A stretch of DNA of 38,040 nt from the NCBI GenBank assembly GCA_023431055.1, contig JAEYXX010000013.1:1-38040 (forward strand). The letters run 5' to 3'. Under the pieces are notes generated by a model. That model saw nothing but the letters and a program-made list of their open reading frames with translations, was not told the origin of the DNA and did not search any database. The translations under genes were made by a program, and so were the position numbers. This document shows positions 8,072-15,879 of this stretch, one piece after another. This stretch comes from Pseudomonadota bacterium. Its GTDB lineage: Bacteria > Pseudomonadota > Gammaproteobacteria > Pseudomonadales > Pseudomonadaceae. Numbering within the stretch: the first letter of the stretch is position 1; the number at the start of each line of letters is the position of its first letter.

Positions 8072-8302
8072 ATGCAAAGACTGATTCCCGCCCTGGCCCT
8101 GATGCTCCTGGCTGGCGGCGCGCTGGCCGCGCCCAAGCCCTGCGAAGAACTCAAGCAGGAAATCGAAGTGAAGATCCAGGCCAACAACGTGCCCAGCTAC
8201 ACCCTGGAAATCGTGCCCAACAACGAAGTTCAGGATCAAAGCATGGTCGTCGGCAGCTGCGACGGCGGCACCAAGAAGATCATTTATCAGCGTAACGGCT
8301 GA
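8072..8302 (+). CDS. Periplasmic DUF1161 domain protein
   Basis: 76 residues with a cleavable signal peptide (MQRLIPALALMLLAGGALAA, cut after ALA). The mature part KPCEELKQEIEVKIQANNV followed by YTLEIVPNNEVQ and a second cysteine in VVGSCDGGTKKIIYQR matches DUF1161. The two cysteines probably form a disulfide in the periplasm. Start: GGAGG 10 bases before ATG. Many proteobacteria have one or more small proteins of this family, with no proven role; some are stress-induced. It lies 63 bases after the metallopeptidase gene and is followed by a REP-like inverted repeat. Confidence 0.88.
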   Translation: MQRLIPALALMLLAGGALAAPKPCEELKQEIEVKIQANNVPSYTLEIVPNNEVQDQSMVVGSCDGGTKKIIYQRNG

Positions 8303-8314
8303 CATACAACGCCT

Positions 8315-8364
8315 GTAGGAGGGGCTTTAGCCGCGAAAAAGCTTGCCGCTGAAGCGCCTCCCAC
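8315..8364. repeat. REP-like imperfect inverted repeat (GTAGGAGgGGCTTtAGCCGCGA type)
   Basis: GTAGGAGGGGCTTTAGCCGCGA (from 8315) faces an inverted imperfect partner ending GCGCCTCCCAC (8354-8364). The left unit is nearly the same as the element at 34525-34546. It lies in the convergent space after the DUF1161 gene and before the HAD gene, the usual site for Pseudomonas REP pairs. Confidence 0.7.
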
Positions 8365-8393
8365 GAGGTTTATCGCCTCGCTCCACACCATCT

Positions 8394-9041
8394 TTAGCCG
8401 ACCAACGCTCGGTGCATCTCTTCCAGCGTCTCGAAATGAAAGGCCGGCGCCTCGCCGAGCAACTCCTCGCGGCTACCGAAGCCATAGCCCACTGCCACAG
8501 CCTGCAAACCGTTGCTGCGCGCGCCGATCAGGTCGTGCTTGCGATCACCGATCATCAGCGCTGAGCCAGGTGCCAGCTGTTCCGACTCCAGCAGATGCGC
8601 CAGCAGCTCGACCTTGTTGGTGCGCGTGCCATCCAGCTCACTGCCATAGATGCGCTTGAAATAGCGGTCGAAGCCGAAGTGCCGGGCGATTTCCGCGGCG
8701 AATACCGTCGGCTTGCTGGTGGCGATATACAGCGTCCGCCCCTGCGCCACCAGCGCTTCCAGCAGTGCCTCGACACCCTCGAACACGCGATTCTCGTAGA
8801 GACCGGTGACCCGGAAGCGCTCGCGGTAATGATTTACCGCCTGCCAGCCAGTGGTCTCGTCCAGCGCATAGGTCGTCATGAAACACTGCAGCAAGGGCGG
8901 GCCGATGAAATGCTCCAGCGCGGCCAGGTCCGGCTCATCGATCCCCAACTTGGCCAGCGCGTACTGCACCGAACGGGTGATGCCCTCTCGCGGGTCGGTA
9001 AGAGTGCCGTCGAGGTCGAAGAGGATGGTGGAGTGATGCAT
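8394..9041 (-). CDS. HAD-superfamily hydrolase (phosphoglycolate phosphatase-like, subfamily IA)
   Basis: 215 residues from ATG 9041; a GTG-type upstream extension to 9101 is possible but adds an unconserved tail. Motif I is FDLDGTLTDP with the two catalytic aspartates near residues 9 and 11. Motif II is the threonine/serine in YIATSKP. The conserved lysine lies in the following helix, and motif IV is MIGDRKHDLIGARSNG. The cap domain contains HFIGPPLLQCF, common in Gph/PpaX-like phosphatases. It should cleave a phosphate ester from a small cytoplasmic metabolite using Mg2+. Phosphoglycolate or a nucleotide monophosphate are candidates; specificity cannot be read. It follows the membrane protein gene on the same strand by 60 bases and may be co-transcribed. 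Confidence 0.88.
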   Translation of the reverse strand: MHHSTILFDLDGTLTDPREGITRSVQYALAKLGIDEPDLAALEHFIGPPLLQCFMTTYALDETTGWQAVNHYRERFRVTGLYENRVFEGVEALLEALVAQGRTLYIATSKPTVFAAEIARHFGFDRYFKRIYGSELDGTRTNKVELLAHLLESEQLAPGSALMIGDRKHDLIGARSNGLQAVAVGYGFGSREELLGEAPAFHFETLEEMHRALVG

Positions 9042-9101
9042 GGGCGAGCGCCTATTCGCAACTGGAACGGTGGCGAAGGATACCCGCCTTTGCCCAGGCA
9101 T

Positions 9102-10070
9102 TCACGCCTGCGCGGCCTGCGCGCGATAGCCCCAACGCAGCCCGAGGCGAGTGAATGGCCACAGCAGCGCCAGTTGCAGCGTCGCCAGCAACACTAACAT
9201 CACCGGCCCGCTCACGTGGCCAAGCCAAAGTACCGCCAGCATCAGAATTGCGCCCGGCACCCCGCTGCCCAGCCATAGCAGCAGGGTGATCAAACAGGCC
9301 AGTGCCAGTCGTCCAGCGTTGAAGCCCTGGACCTGCGCCGGCAGGGCCGAACGGGCAGCGAAGAAGCTCACCAGCAGGCATAAGCCAGCGTTGACCAGAC
9401 CGGCCAGCCCAGGCCAACCATCGAGGGCCTCGCCCGCCGTCATCCCCCTCGCCAGACGCACCACCAGCGCATTCAATTGCAGGCCGAGTACCACCATCCC
9501 CATGGCGAACAACCAGGCCAGAGTCGTCGCCGACACGTGCAAAGCGGTCTCTGCCGGCCTCGCCTTGTGGCGCGACAGGTGCAACACCAGCCACAGAGTC
9601 AGCAACGCCTCGGTGGCGAAACGCAATAAGCCGAGCAGCCACCACATACCATCGCTAAGCAGACGATCAGTACCGTAATGATCGGGATTGTCGTAAAGCC
9701 ACACGAAGAGATAGCTCAGGGCATAGCCCATAGCCCAGGAAGCCAGCAGGTAAAGCAGGCCGTAGCCCAGTATTAATGGCGCAGGGTGCGGATAACCGGC
9801 CAAGCCATGTCGCTCCAGATAGGCCAGCGTCATCCAATATGCAGCCAATGCGGACAACAACAGATGCCCCAGCCAGAACGATAAGCCCTGGCGTAGCCAA
9901 CCCATGTAATCTACGTAACCGCTCATGGCCCAGGTGACGAGCGTGATGGCGATACCCATCACCCCGACAATAAATGCGACCCAAGCCAGCTGTCGTGGCA
10001 AGGCCGGCCACCGGCGCAAGGATGAGCTCACCCTCTGCGGCAGAGGTTCGAAAGGGTTGGCTTGACTCAT
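9102..10070 (-). CDS. Polytopic membrane protein of unknown function
   Basis: 322 residues from ATG 10070, chosen because AGGAG lies 5 bases upstream; the GTG at 10076 would overlap that site. After a short cytoplasmic N-terminus (SQANPFEPLPQRVSSSLRRW) there are about eight hydrophobic segments. Examples are LAWVAFIVGVMGIAITLVTW, LGHLLLSALAAYWMTLAYL, LILGYGLLYLLASWAMGYAL, LLRFATEALLTLWLVLHL and GAILMLAVLWLGHVSG. I recognise no transporter or enzyme motif. It reads towards the HAD gene and has about 170 bases of spacer upstream. It may be a Pseudomonas-specific inner-membrane protein. The long, Trp- and Leu-rich helices and small loops leave function open. Confidence 0.8.
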   Translation of the reverse strand: MSQANPFEPLPQRVSSSLRRWPALPRQLAWVAFIVGVMGIAITLVTWAMSGYVDYMGWLRQGLSFWLGHLLLSALAAYWMTLAYLERHGLAGYPHPAPLILGYGLLYLLASWAMGYALSYLFVWLYDNPDHYGTDRLLSDGMWWLLGLLRFATEALLTLWLVLHLSRHKARPAETALHVSATTLAWLFAMGMVVLGLQLNALVVRLARGMTAGEALDGWPGLAGLVNAGLCLLVSFFAARSALPAQVQGFNAGRLALACLITLLLWLGSGVPGAILMLAVLWLGHVSGPVMLVLLATLQLALLWPFTRLGLRWGYRAQAAQA

Positions 10071-10242
10071 AGGCACTCCTTGCAGGATGTTGGATCCATA
10101 GAAAGCGCGAGCATAGCGACCCGATCAACGGGAAAGGAATTCACGATAACCAAGGATGTGCAAGCTTATACCCACGAGTGTCGATATCTGACCGGCTACC
10201 ACTTACCAGATAGGTAGCGTCTGTCGCGCTGTTTGCCTCGTC

Positions 10243-10743
10243 TCAATCCACCAAACTGCGAAACATCACATAACAATCCACCAACCCATGCCGGGCATGG
10301 CGATAGGCCTTGGGCAGGGTGCCGACGATGGCGAAACCGTGCTTCTGCCACAACGCCACGGCGACCGTGTTGGTCGCGACCACGCTGTTGAACTGTATGG
10401 CGCTGAAGCCCAGCTCGCGCGCCACCTGCAGCGAGTGGACGCAGAGCCGGCTGGCGATACCGCGGCCACGCGCAGCCGGGGCGGTCATATAGCCGCAGTT
10501 GCACACATGATCACCGGGACCTGCGGCGTTGGCCTTGATGTAGTAAGTGCCGAGAATCTGCCCGTCCTGTTCCGCCACGAAGGTGGCGCGCGGCAGTTCG
10601 ACCCAGGTTTTCCAGGCCGTTTCACGATCCATGTCCGGGTCGAAGGCGTAGGTTTCCTGCGCCTGCACCACGTCACGGATGATCGGCCAGACCTGATCGA
10701 AATCGGCCGCCTCGATGGGGCGGATGATCAGTTCGCCACTCAC
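10243..10743 (-). CDS. GNAT family N-acetyltransferase
   Basis: 166 residues. It opens LIIRPIEAADFDQVWPIIRDVV and has the acetyl-CoA binding signature PAARGRGIASRLCVHSLQVAREL, with the R-G-x-G-x-A/G pattern. Then come the beta5 strand FSAIQFNSVVATNTVAVALWQKHGFAIVG and the C-terminal strand, all typical of GNAT folds. The substrate (an amine or amino-acid derivative) is not deducible. Its ATG overlaps the stop of the gamma-carbonic anhydrase gene in an ATGA arrangement (10740-10743), so the two are translationally coupled. I recall the same GNAT/gamma-CA/prlC neighbourhood in Pseudomonas aeruginosa. Confidence 0.92.
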   Translation of the reverse strand: MSGELIIRPIEAADFDQVWPIIRDVVQAQETYAFDPDMDRETAWKTWVELPRATFVAEQDGQILGTYYIKANAAGPGDHVCNCGYMTAPAARGRGIASRLCVHSLQVARELGFSAIQFNSVVATNTVAVALWQKHGFAIVGTLPKAYRHARHGLVDCYVMFRSLVD

Positions 10744-11282
10744 TGTTCATAACCCTCGGTCAGGTGCAGATCCTTGAGCTTCACGTAGTTGCCCGCTGTG
10801 TAGCTGAAGAAGTTGCGCTCCTTGTCGGTCAGCGGACGCGCCTGTTTCACCGGGCTGCCGACGTACAGGTAGCCGCTCTCCAGTCGCTTGCCCGGCGGCA
10901 CCAGGCTGCCTGCGCCGATGATCACCTCGTCCTCGACCACCGCGCCATCCATGACGATGCTGCCCATGCCGACCAGGATGCGGTTACCCAGGGTGCAGCC
11001 GTGCAGGGTGACCTTGTGCCCGACGGTCACCTCGTCACCGATGATCAGCGGGAATCCGTCCGGGTTGAACGGCCCGGCATGGGTGATGTGCAGCACGCTG
11101 CCGTCCTGCACGCTGGTGCGCGCGCCGATGCGGATGCGGTGCATGTCGCCACGGATAACGGTCATCGGCCAGACCGAGCTGTCCTCGCCCAGCTCCACGT
11201 CACCGATGACCACGGCAGAAGCGTCGACGAAGACGCGCGCGCCCAGTTGCGGGAGGTGTTGCTGGTATTTGCGAATCGCCAC
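10740..11282 (-). CDS. Gamma-class carbonic anhydrase family protein (left-handed beta-helix)
   Basis: 180 residues starting at GTG 11282 (VAIRKYQQHLPQLGARVFVD), preceded by AGGAG. The longer open frame to 11417 runs into the prlC promoter region and is not credible. The protein is built of hexapeptide repeats (for example VVIGDVELGEDSSVWPMTVIRGD). It carries the three metal histidines of the gamma-CA fold in HITHAG, VGHKVTL and LHGCTLG. Members (YrdA, PaaY, CaiE-like) form trimers in the cytoplasm and bind zinc or iron; some hydrate CO2 and others are thioesterases, so activity is not certain. It is divergent from prlC and overlaps the GNAT gene by four bases. Confidence 0.93.
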   Translation of the reverse strand: MAIRKYQQHLPQLGARVFVDASAVVIGDVELGEDSSVWPMTVIRGDMHRIRIGARTSVQDGSVLHITHAGPFNPDGFPLIIGDEVTVGHKVTLHGCTLGNRILVGMGSIVMDGAVVEDEVIIGAGSLVPPGKRLESGYLYVGSPVKQARPLTDKERNFFSYTAGNYVKLKDLHLTEGYEQ

Positions 11283-11403
11283 GATAGAGGCTCCTGGGCT
11301 GCGGGAAAGCTTGATTGTAATTAAGATGGCCCCCATATCGACTGCAATCGCCCTGGGATTTTCCCCGGCGCAGCCTCTCTTCCTTCGCCACAGGTGCCTC
11401 GTC

Positions 11404-13452
11404 GTGACCGCGAACAACCCTCTGCTGCAAGACTTCGACCTGCCACCCTACTCGCAGATCAAACCGGAGCACGTCGAACCCGCCGTCGACCAGATTCTGG
11501 CCGACAGCCGCGCTGCCATCGCCAAGCTGCTCGAGGCGCAGCAGGCCAATCCGAGTTGGGACGGCCTGGTGCTGGCGCTGGACGAGCTGGGCGCGCGCCT
11601 GGGCCGCGCCTGGAGCCCGGTGAGCCATCTCAATGCGGTATGCAACAGCCCCGAGCTGCGCGCCGCCTACGAGGCCTGCCTGCCCAAGCTGTCCGAGTAC
11701 TGGACCGAAATGGGCCAGAACAAGCCGCTGTTCCAGGCCTACGAGGCGCTGGCCAAGAGCCCGGCGGCCGCCGATTTCGACGTGGCGCAGAAGACCATCC
11801 TCGAACATGCCCTGCGTGATTTCCGCCTGTCCGGCATCGACCTGCCGGCCGAGCAGCAGAAGCGCTACGGCGAGATCCAGATGCGCCTGTCCGAGCTGAC
11901 CAGCAAGTTCTCCAACCAGCTGCTCGACGCCACCCAGGCCTGGACCAAGCACATCACCGACGAAGCCCTGCTGAACGGCCTGACCGACTCGGCCAAGGCG
12001 CAGATGAAGCAGGCCGCCGAGGCCAAGAACCTGGAAGGCTGGCTGATCACCCTGGAATTCCCCAGCTACTACGCGGTGATGACCTACGCCGACGACCGCG
12101 CCCTGCGCGAAGAGGTGTACGCCGCCTACTGCACCCGCGCTTCCGACCAGGGGCCGAATGCCGGGCAGAACGACAACGGCCCGCTGATGGCCGAGATTCT
12201 CGACCTGCGCCAGGAGCTGGCGCGCCTGCTCGGCTTCGCCAACTACAGCGAGCTGAGCCTGGCCAGCAAGATGGCCGAGTCCACCGACCAGGTTCTGAGC
12301 TTCCTGCGTGACCTGGCGGTGCGCAGCAAGCCCTTCGCCGAGCAAGACCTGGCCGAACTCAAGGCCTTCGCCGCCGAACAGGGCCTCACTGATCTGCAAA
12401 GCTGGGACGTCGGCTACTACAGCGAGCGCCTGCGTCAGCAGCGCTACAGCATCTCGCAGGAAGAAGTGCGCGCCTGGTTCCCGGTGGACAAGGTGCTCAG
12501 CGGCCTGTTCGCCATCGTGCAGAAGCTCTACGGCATCGAGATTCGCGAGCTGAAAGACTTCGACACCTGGCATCCGGACGTACGCCTGTTCGAGATCACC
12601 GAGAACGGCGAGCATGTCGGGCGCTTCTTCTTCGACCTCTACGCCCGCGCCAACAAGCGTGGCGGCGCCTGGATGGACGGCGCCCGCGACAAGCGCCGCG
12701 ACGCCCAGGGCCAGCTGATCGCCCCGGTGGCCAACCTGGTGTGCAACTTCACCCCGCCGGTCGGCGGCAAGCCGGCGCTGCTGACCCACGACGAGGTCAC
12801 CACCCTGTTCCACGAATTCGGCCATGGCCTGCATCACCTGCTGACCCGCGTCGAGCACGCCGGTGCCTCTGGCATCAACGGCGTGGCCTGGGACGCAGTC
12901 GAGCTGCCGAGCCAGTTCATGGAGAACTGGTGCTGGGAGCCGGAAGGCCTGGCGCTGATCTCCGGCCACCATGAAACCGGCGAGGCGCTGCCGCAGGCCA
13001 TGCTGAACAAGATGCTGGCGGCGAAGAACTTCCAGTCCGGGCTGATGATGGTGCGCCAGCTGGAGTTCTCGCTGTTCGACTTCGAGCTGCACGCCACCCA
13101 CGGCGACGGCCGCAGCGTGCTGGACGTGCTCGAAGGCGTGCGCAATGAGGTCTCGGTGCTGCGCCCGCCGGCCTACAACCGCTTCGCCAACGGCTTCGCA
13201 CATATCTTCGCCGGTGGCTATGCGGCCGGTTACTACAGCTACAAGTGGGCCGAAGTGCTCAGCGCCGACGCCTTCTCCAAGTTCGAGGAAGAAGGCGTGT
13301 TCAACGCTGATACCGGTCGTGCCTTCCGCGAAGCGATCCTCGCCCGTGGCGGCTCGCAGGCGCCGATGGTGCTGTTCGTCGACTTCCGTGGCCGCGAGCC
13401 GAGCATCGACGCCCTGCTGCGCCACCTCGGCCTGAGCCAGGAGGCCGCATGA
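11404..13452 (+). CDS. prlC: Oligopeptidase A (M3 family zinc metallopeptidase)
   Basis: 682 residues from GTG 11404 (VTANNPLLQDFDLPPYSQIKPEHV), the conserved PrlC/OpdA start; the frame upstream is antisense to the gamma-CA gene. The catalytic zinc site is LFHEFGHGLHHLL, with HEFGH at about 470-474, and the third ligand is Glu500 in AVELPSQFMENW. It degrades short peptides, including cleaved signal peptides, in the cytoplasm. The length is normal for the family. It is followed with an ATGA overlap by the zinc-ribbon gene yheV, a pairing conserved in gammaproteobacteria, so the two are translationally coupled. A modest AGG lies about 10 bases before the GTG. Confidence 0.96.
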   Translation: MTANNPLLQDFDLPPYSQIKPEHVEPAVDQILADSRAAIAKLLEAQQANPSWDGLVLALDELGARLGRAWSPVSHLNAVCNSPELRAAYEACLPKLSEYWTEMGQNKPLFQAYEALAKSPAAADFDVAQKTILEHALRDFRLSGIDLPAEQQKRYGEIQMRLSELTSKFSNQLLDATQAWTKHITDEALLNGLTDSAKAQMKQAAEAKNLEGWLITLEFPSYYAVMTYADDRALREEVYAAYCTRASDQGPNAGQNDNGPLMAEILDLRQELARLLGFANYSELSLASKMAESTDQVLSFLRDLAVRSKPFAEQDLAELKAFAAEQGLTDLQSWDVGYYSERLRQQRYSISQEEVRAWFPVDKVLSGLFAIVQKLYGIEIRELKDFDTWHPDVRLFEITENGEHVGRFFFDLYARANKRGGAWMDGARDKRRDAQGQLIAPVANLVCNFTPPVGGKPALLTHDEVTTLFHEFGHGLHHLLTRVEHAGASGINGVAWDAVELPSQFMENWCWEPEGLALISGHHETGEALPQAMLNKMLAAKNFQSGLMMVRQLEFSLFDFELHATHGDGRSVLDVLEGVRNEVSVLRPPAYNRFANGFAHIFAGGYAAGYYSYKWAEVLSADAFSKFEEEGVFNADTGRAFREAILARGGSQAPMVLFVDFRGREPSIDALLRHLGLSQEAA

Positions 13453-13724
13453 GCGATGCGCCTGTGAACAGCACCCCGAAACGCTTTATCGCCGGCGCCG
13501 TGTGCCCGGCGTGCAGCGAGACCGACAGCATCAAGATGTGGAACGTCGACGGCGTGCCGCACCGCGAATGCGTCAAGTGCGGCTATGCCGACACCCTCGA
13601 TGCGCGCGGCAACTCGGTGCCCAAGGAGCTGCCGACCCGGGTCAACGTCAGCGGCCTGAAACCCAAGGCGACGGCAGGCGTGCAGGCTGTGCAGTTCTTC
13701 CCCAATCCAAAGCTGAAGAAATAG
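13449..13724 (+). CDS. yheV: YheV family zinc-ribbon protein
   Basis: 91 residues. Two CxxC pairs, CPAC (about residues 19-22) and CVKC (about 42-45), with aromatic and polar residues between them (SETDSIKMWNVDGVPHRE) form a predicted zinc ribbon. The C-terminus is basic (NPKLKK). Its start codon overlaps the prlC stop (ATGA at 13449-13452), the conserved prlC-yheV arrangement. Function is not established; it may help or regulate the peptidase or bind nucleic acid. It is a soluble cytoplasmic protein. Confidence 0.93.
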   Translation: MSDAPVNSTPKRFIAGAVCPACSETDSIKMWNVDGVPHRECVKCGYADTLDARGNSVPKELPTRVNVSGLKPKATAGVQAVQFFPNPKLKK

Positions 13725-13744
13725 CCATCAAGGAAGACATAAAT

Positions 13745-14155
13745 ATGGATAGCTTTGCTTTATTTTTCCTTGTCATCCTTGGCGGATTAGTTTTTTTCCT
13801 CTACCGGGCGCACAAGCAAAAGATTGATTACGAAGCTGTATGTGAAATCACTCAGGTCTTGAGAGATCTAGCATGGAGGAATCGAGCAGACTCAGCCGAC
13901 GCAAATGGAAAAGCTCACCCATACGAAGTTTTGGCAGACGCTCTACAAGAGGCGCAGGCAGCGATTATTGCAAAGCGCACATTTGATCTTGAGTACACCA
14001 GCCACATCCAGCAGCAGTTGCTCAGCTCATTTTCCCCTTATTTTCTTGAGTCAATTGGTTTTTTCCGGGGTACAGAAAGATTTAGCAGGTGCTACTCAGG
14101 CCTCTCTACGCTTGCACGCAACTTTGAACGCCTTCAACGCAAGAACACTGAATAG
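13745..14155 (+). CDS. AT-rich orphan gene, small membrane-anchored hypothetical protein
   Basis: 136 residues from ATG 13745, with AAGGAAG about 8 bases upstream. Residues 4-20 (FALFFLVILGGLVFFLY) form one membrane helix, followed by a basic stop-transfer segment (RAHKQK) and a soluble, mainly helical domain. That domain includes VLADALQEAQAAIIAKRTFDLEYTSHIQQQLL and ends with a basic tail. The orientation is probably N-out with a cytoplasmic domain. I do not recognise the family. Base composition departs strongly from the neighbours: the 60 bases from 13741 hold only 20 G/C, and codons such as TTT, ATT and GAT are common. It sits between yheV and the DUF1835/DUF3658 gene, so it looks like an acquired insertion. 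No repeats or integrase are visible around it. Confidence 0.75.
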   Translation: MDSFALFFLVILGGLVFFLYRAHKQKIDYEAVCEITQVLRDLAWRNRADSADANGKAHPYEVLADALQEAQAAIIAKRTFDLEYTSHIQQQLLSSFSPYFLESIGFFRGTERFSRCYSGLSTLARNFERLQRKNTE

Positions 14156-14224
14156 CCAAAGGAAAATAGGCCATAGTCTGCCTCACTCATTCCCCCTTCA
14201 AGATCAACGTACAAGTGAGGCTTC

Positions 14225-15004
14225 ATGTGGCATCTGGTCTGCGGCGACAACGCCGTTGCCGGCGTCAGTCAGGTAATCGGTGCGCAGGCCGCTGCGGCGG
14301 GTTTGCGCGTGCTGCGTGACGATCTGGCCGTCGGCCCGCTGGCGGATGTGCAAACGCCGCCCTGCAGCGCCCGCGTCGCCTTCTGGAGTGCTGTCTGGCC
14401 AGACACGGTAACTCCGGTTCCGGACTTCGCCAGCGGCCTGGCCGAGGATGCGCGCTGGCTTGCCGGGCTGGCGCAGCAGGAGCGCCCGGTCACCGTCTGG
14501 CATGGCGACAGTTGCAGCGAACAACTGCTGCTGGCGCGCGTGGCGCATGCCCTGCAAGGCAGCACAGTCGAGCTCTGGGAAGCACCCTGCGGCAGCGGTG
14601 ACAGCCGGGTGCAAACACGCATGGCCGTGGCCATGCACCGGCCCAAAGCGCTGGCAAAAATCGCCACACCGCACCTGGTCGATGCCCAGCGCAAGGCGGC
14701 GCTGGCGGCGCAGTGGCAGGCGCTGCTGAGCGACCCGCAGCCCGTGCGTCGCTGGCAGGCGAGTGCATTCAGTACGGAAGATTATCGGCTTATCGACGCG
14801 GCCCTGTTGCACCACACCAGCGCGCAGCCGCAGCCATTGCCCCGCGTGATGGCCGAGGTGATGAAGCGCTGCGATGGCTTCTTCGCCACCGACTACTTCC
14901 TGTTCTGGCGTACCCGCGAGCTGGCCGCCGCCGGCCAGCTCGTGCTCGACGGCGAGCCGGGCGAGTACGGCTATGCCGCGCTGCAGGTGCATCGCGGCTC
15001 CTGA
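14225..15004 (+). CDS. DUF1835 and DUF3658 domain protein
   Basis: 259 residues. The N-terminal half starts MWHLVCGDNAVAGVSQVIG and contains VTVWHGDSCSEQLLLARV, the recurring signature of DUF1835. The C-terminal half (about 170-255) includes DYRLIDAALLHHTSAQPQPLPRVMAEVMKRCDGFFATDYFLFWRTREL, which resembles DUF3658. Soluble and cytoplasmic; no catalytic role is known for either domain. GAGG lies 6 bases before ATG 14225. It follows the AT-rich gene by about 70 bases and is convergent with the AraC regulator gene, one base apart from it. Confidence 0.85.
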   Translation: MWHLVCGDNAVAGVSQVIGAQAAAAGLRVLRDDLAVGPLADVQTPPCSARVAFWSAVWPDTVTPVPDFASGLAEDARWLAGLAQQERPVTVWHGDSCSEQLLLARVAHALQGSTVELWEAPCGSGDSRVQTRMAVAMHRPKALAKIATPHLVDAQRKAALAAQWQALLSDPQPVRRWQASAFSTEDYRLIDAALLHHTSAQPQPLPRVMAEVMKRCDGFFATDYFLFWRTRELAAAGQLVLDGEPGEYGYAALQVHRGS

Positions 15005-15005
15005 T

Positions 15006-15797
15006 TCAATCGCGAAAGAACTCCCCTGGCGTCTCGCCGAACTGCTGGCGAAAGGCGGCGATGAACGCCGAGGTGGAGTCGTAGCCGCAGGTCAGCGCCA
15101 CGTCGGTGACACGATCGCCCCGCTGCAGAGGCTCCAACGCCGTCAGCAAGCGCAAGCGCTGGCGCCAGGCACGGAAGGTCAGCCCGGTATCGCGCAGGAA
15201 CAGGCGGCTGAGGGTTTTCTCCGAGGCGCCAAGGGCCTGGCTCCACTGCATCAGGCTACGACTGTCGTCCGGTTGCGCCTGCAACGCGCGGCACAGGCGC
15301 AGCAGCCGCGCATCCTGTGGCAGCGGCAATGAAAGGCCCACCTCCCGCGCTGCACGTAACTGATCCAGCAGCACCTGCGCCAAACGACCATCGGCGCCAC
15401 CCTCGTCGTACTCCACCGGCAGTTCGCAGAAGCGGCGGATCAGCTCGCGGCTGAGGTTATCGATTTCCAGCACCCGGCAGCGCAGTGGCGCCCAGGCGCT
15501 GGCGGCGCAGTCGATGTACAGGCTGCGCATCTCGGTACCCGGCGAGCTGACCACCTCGTGCTCCAGATCGGCAGGAATCCAGATCGCCCGTTGCGGCGGA
15601 GCGACGAAGCTGCCCGCCGCGCTGTGTACGTGCAGCACCCCTTCCAGCGCATAGGAGAGTTGCACCCAGGGATGGCTATGTCGCGGCGTGCTGACTGCCC
15701 GCGCCAGCGACTCGGTGCGTGCATAGAGTGGCCGAGGCAGATGCGGCAAGCGCGGTACCGCGCGTTCGGGAAGCAGGTTTTGTCCGTTAGGCGACAT
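15006..15797 (-). CDS. AraC family transcriptional regulator with N-terminal cupin
   Basis: 263 residues from ATG 15797. Residues about 30-110 form a cupin-like sensor (STPRHSHPWVQLSYALEGVLHVH, FVAPPQRAIWIPADLEHEV). The C-terminal 100 residues hold the double helix-turn-helix (SLMQWSQALGASEKTLSRLFLRDTGLTFRAWRQRLRL, then DVALTCGYDSTSAFIAAFRQQFGETPGEFF). The upstream frame to 16037 is antisense to the transporter gene and is not used. It is divergent from the SBF-like transporter (start 15880) across an 82-base space and very likely regulates that gene and itself. The effector is unknown. This is the YdcN/NimR type of layout (cupin plus AraC HTH). Confidence 0.92.
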   Translation of the reverse strand: MSPNGQNLLPERAVPRLPHLPRPLYARTESLARAVSTPRHSHPWVQLSYALEGVLHVHSAAGSFVAPPQRAIWIPADLEHEVVSSPGTEMRSLYIDCAASAWAPLRCRVLEIDNLSRELIRRFCELPVEYDEGGADGRLAQVLLDQLRAAREVGLSLPLPQDARLLRLCRALQAQPDDSRSLMQWSQALGASEKTLSRLFLRDTGLTFRAWRQRLRLLTALEPLQRGDRVTDVALTCGYDSTSAFIAAFRQQFGETPGEFFRD

Positions 15798-15879
15798 TCT
15801 CTGGCCTGATGGCGTTAGTCGGTCGATGCGACTCAGGCTAGAGTGGCCGGGCCAGTCTGACAACCACCGGATATCGAAC

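Noticed and set aside
11200..13425. 741-codon minus-strand open frame across prlC
   Set aside because: It is the antisense shadow of prlC, with low-complexity His/Gln/Val/Gly composition and no ribosome site.
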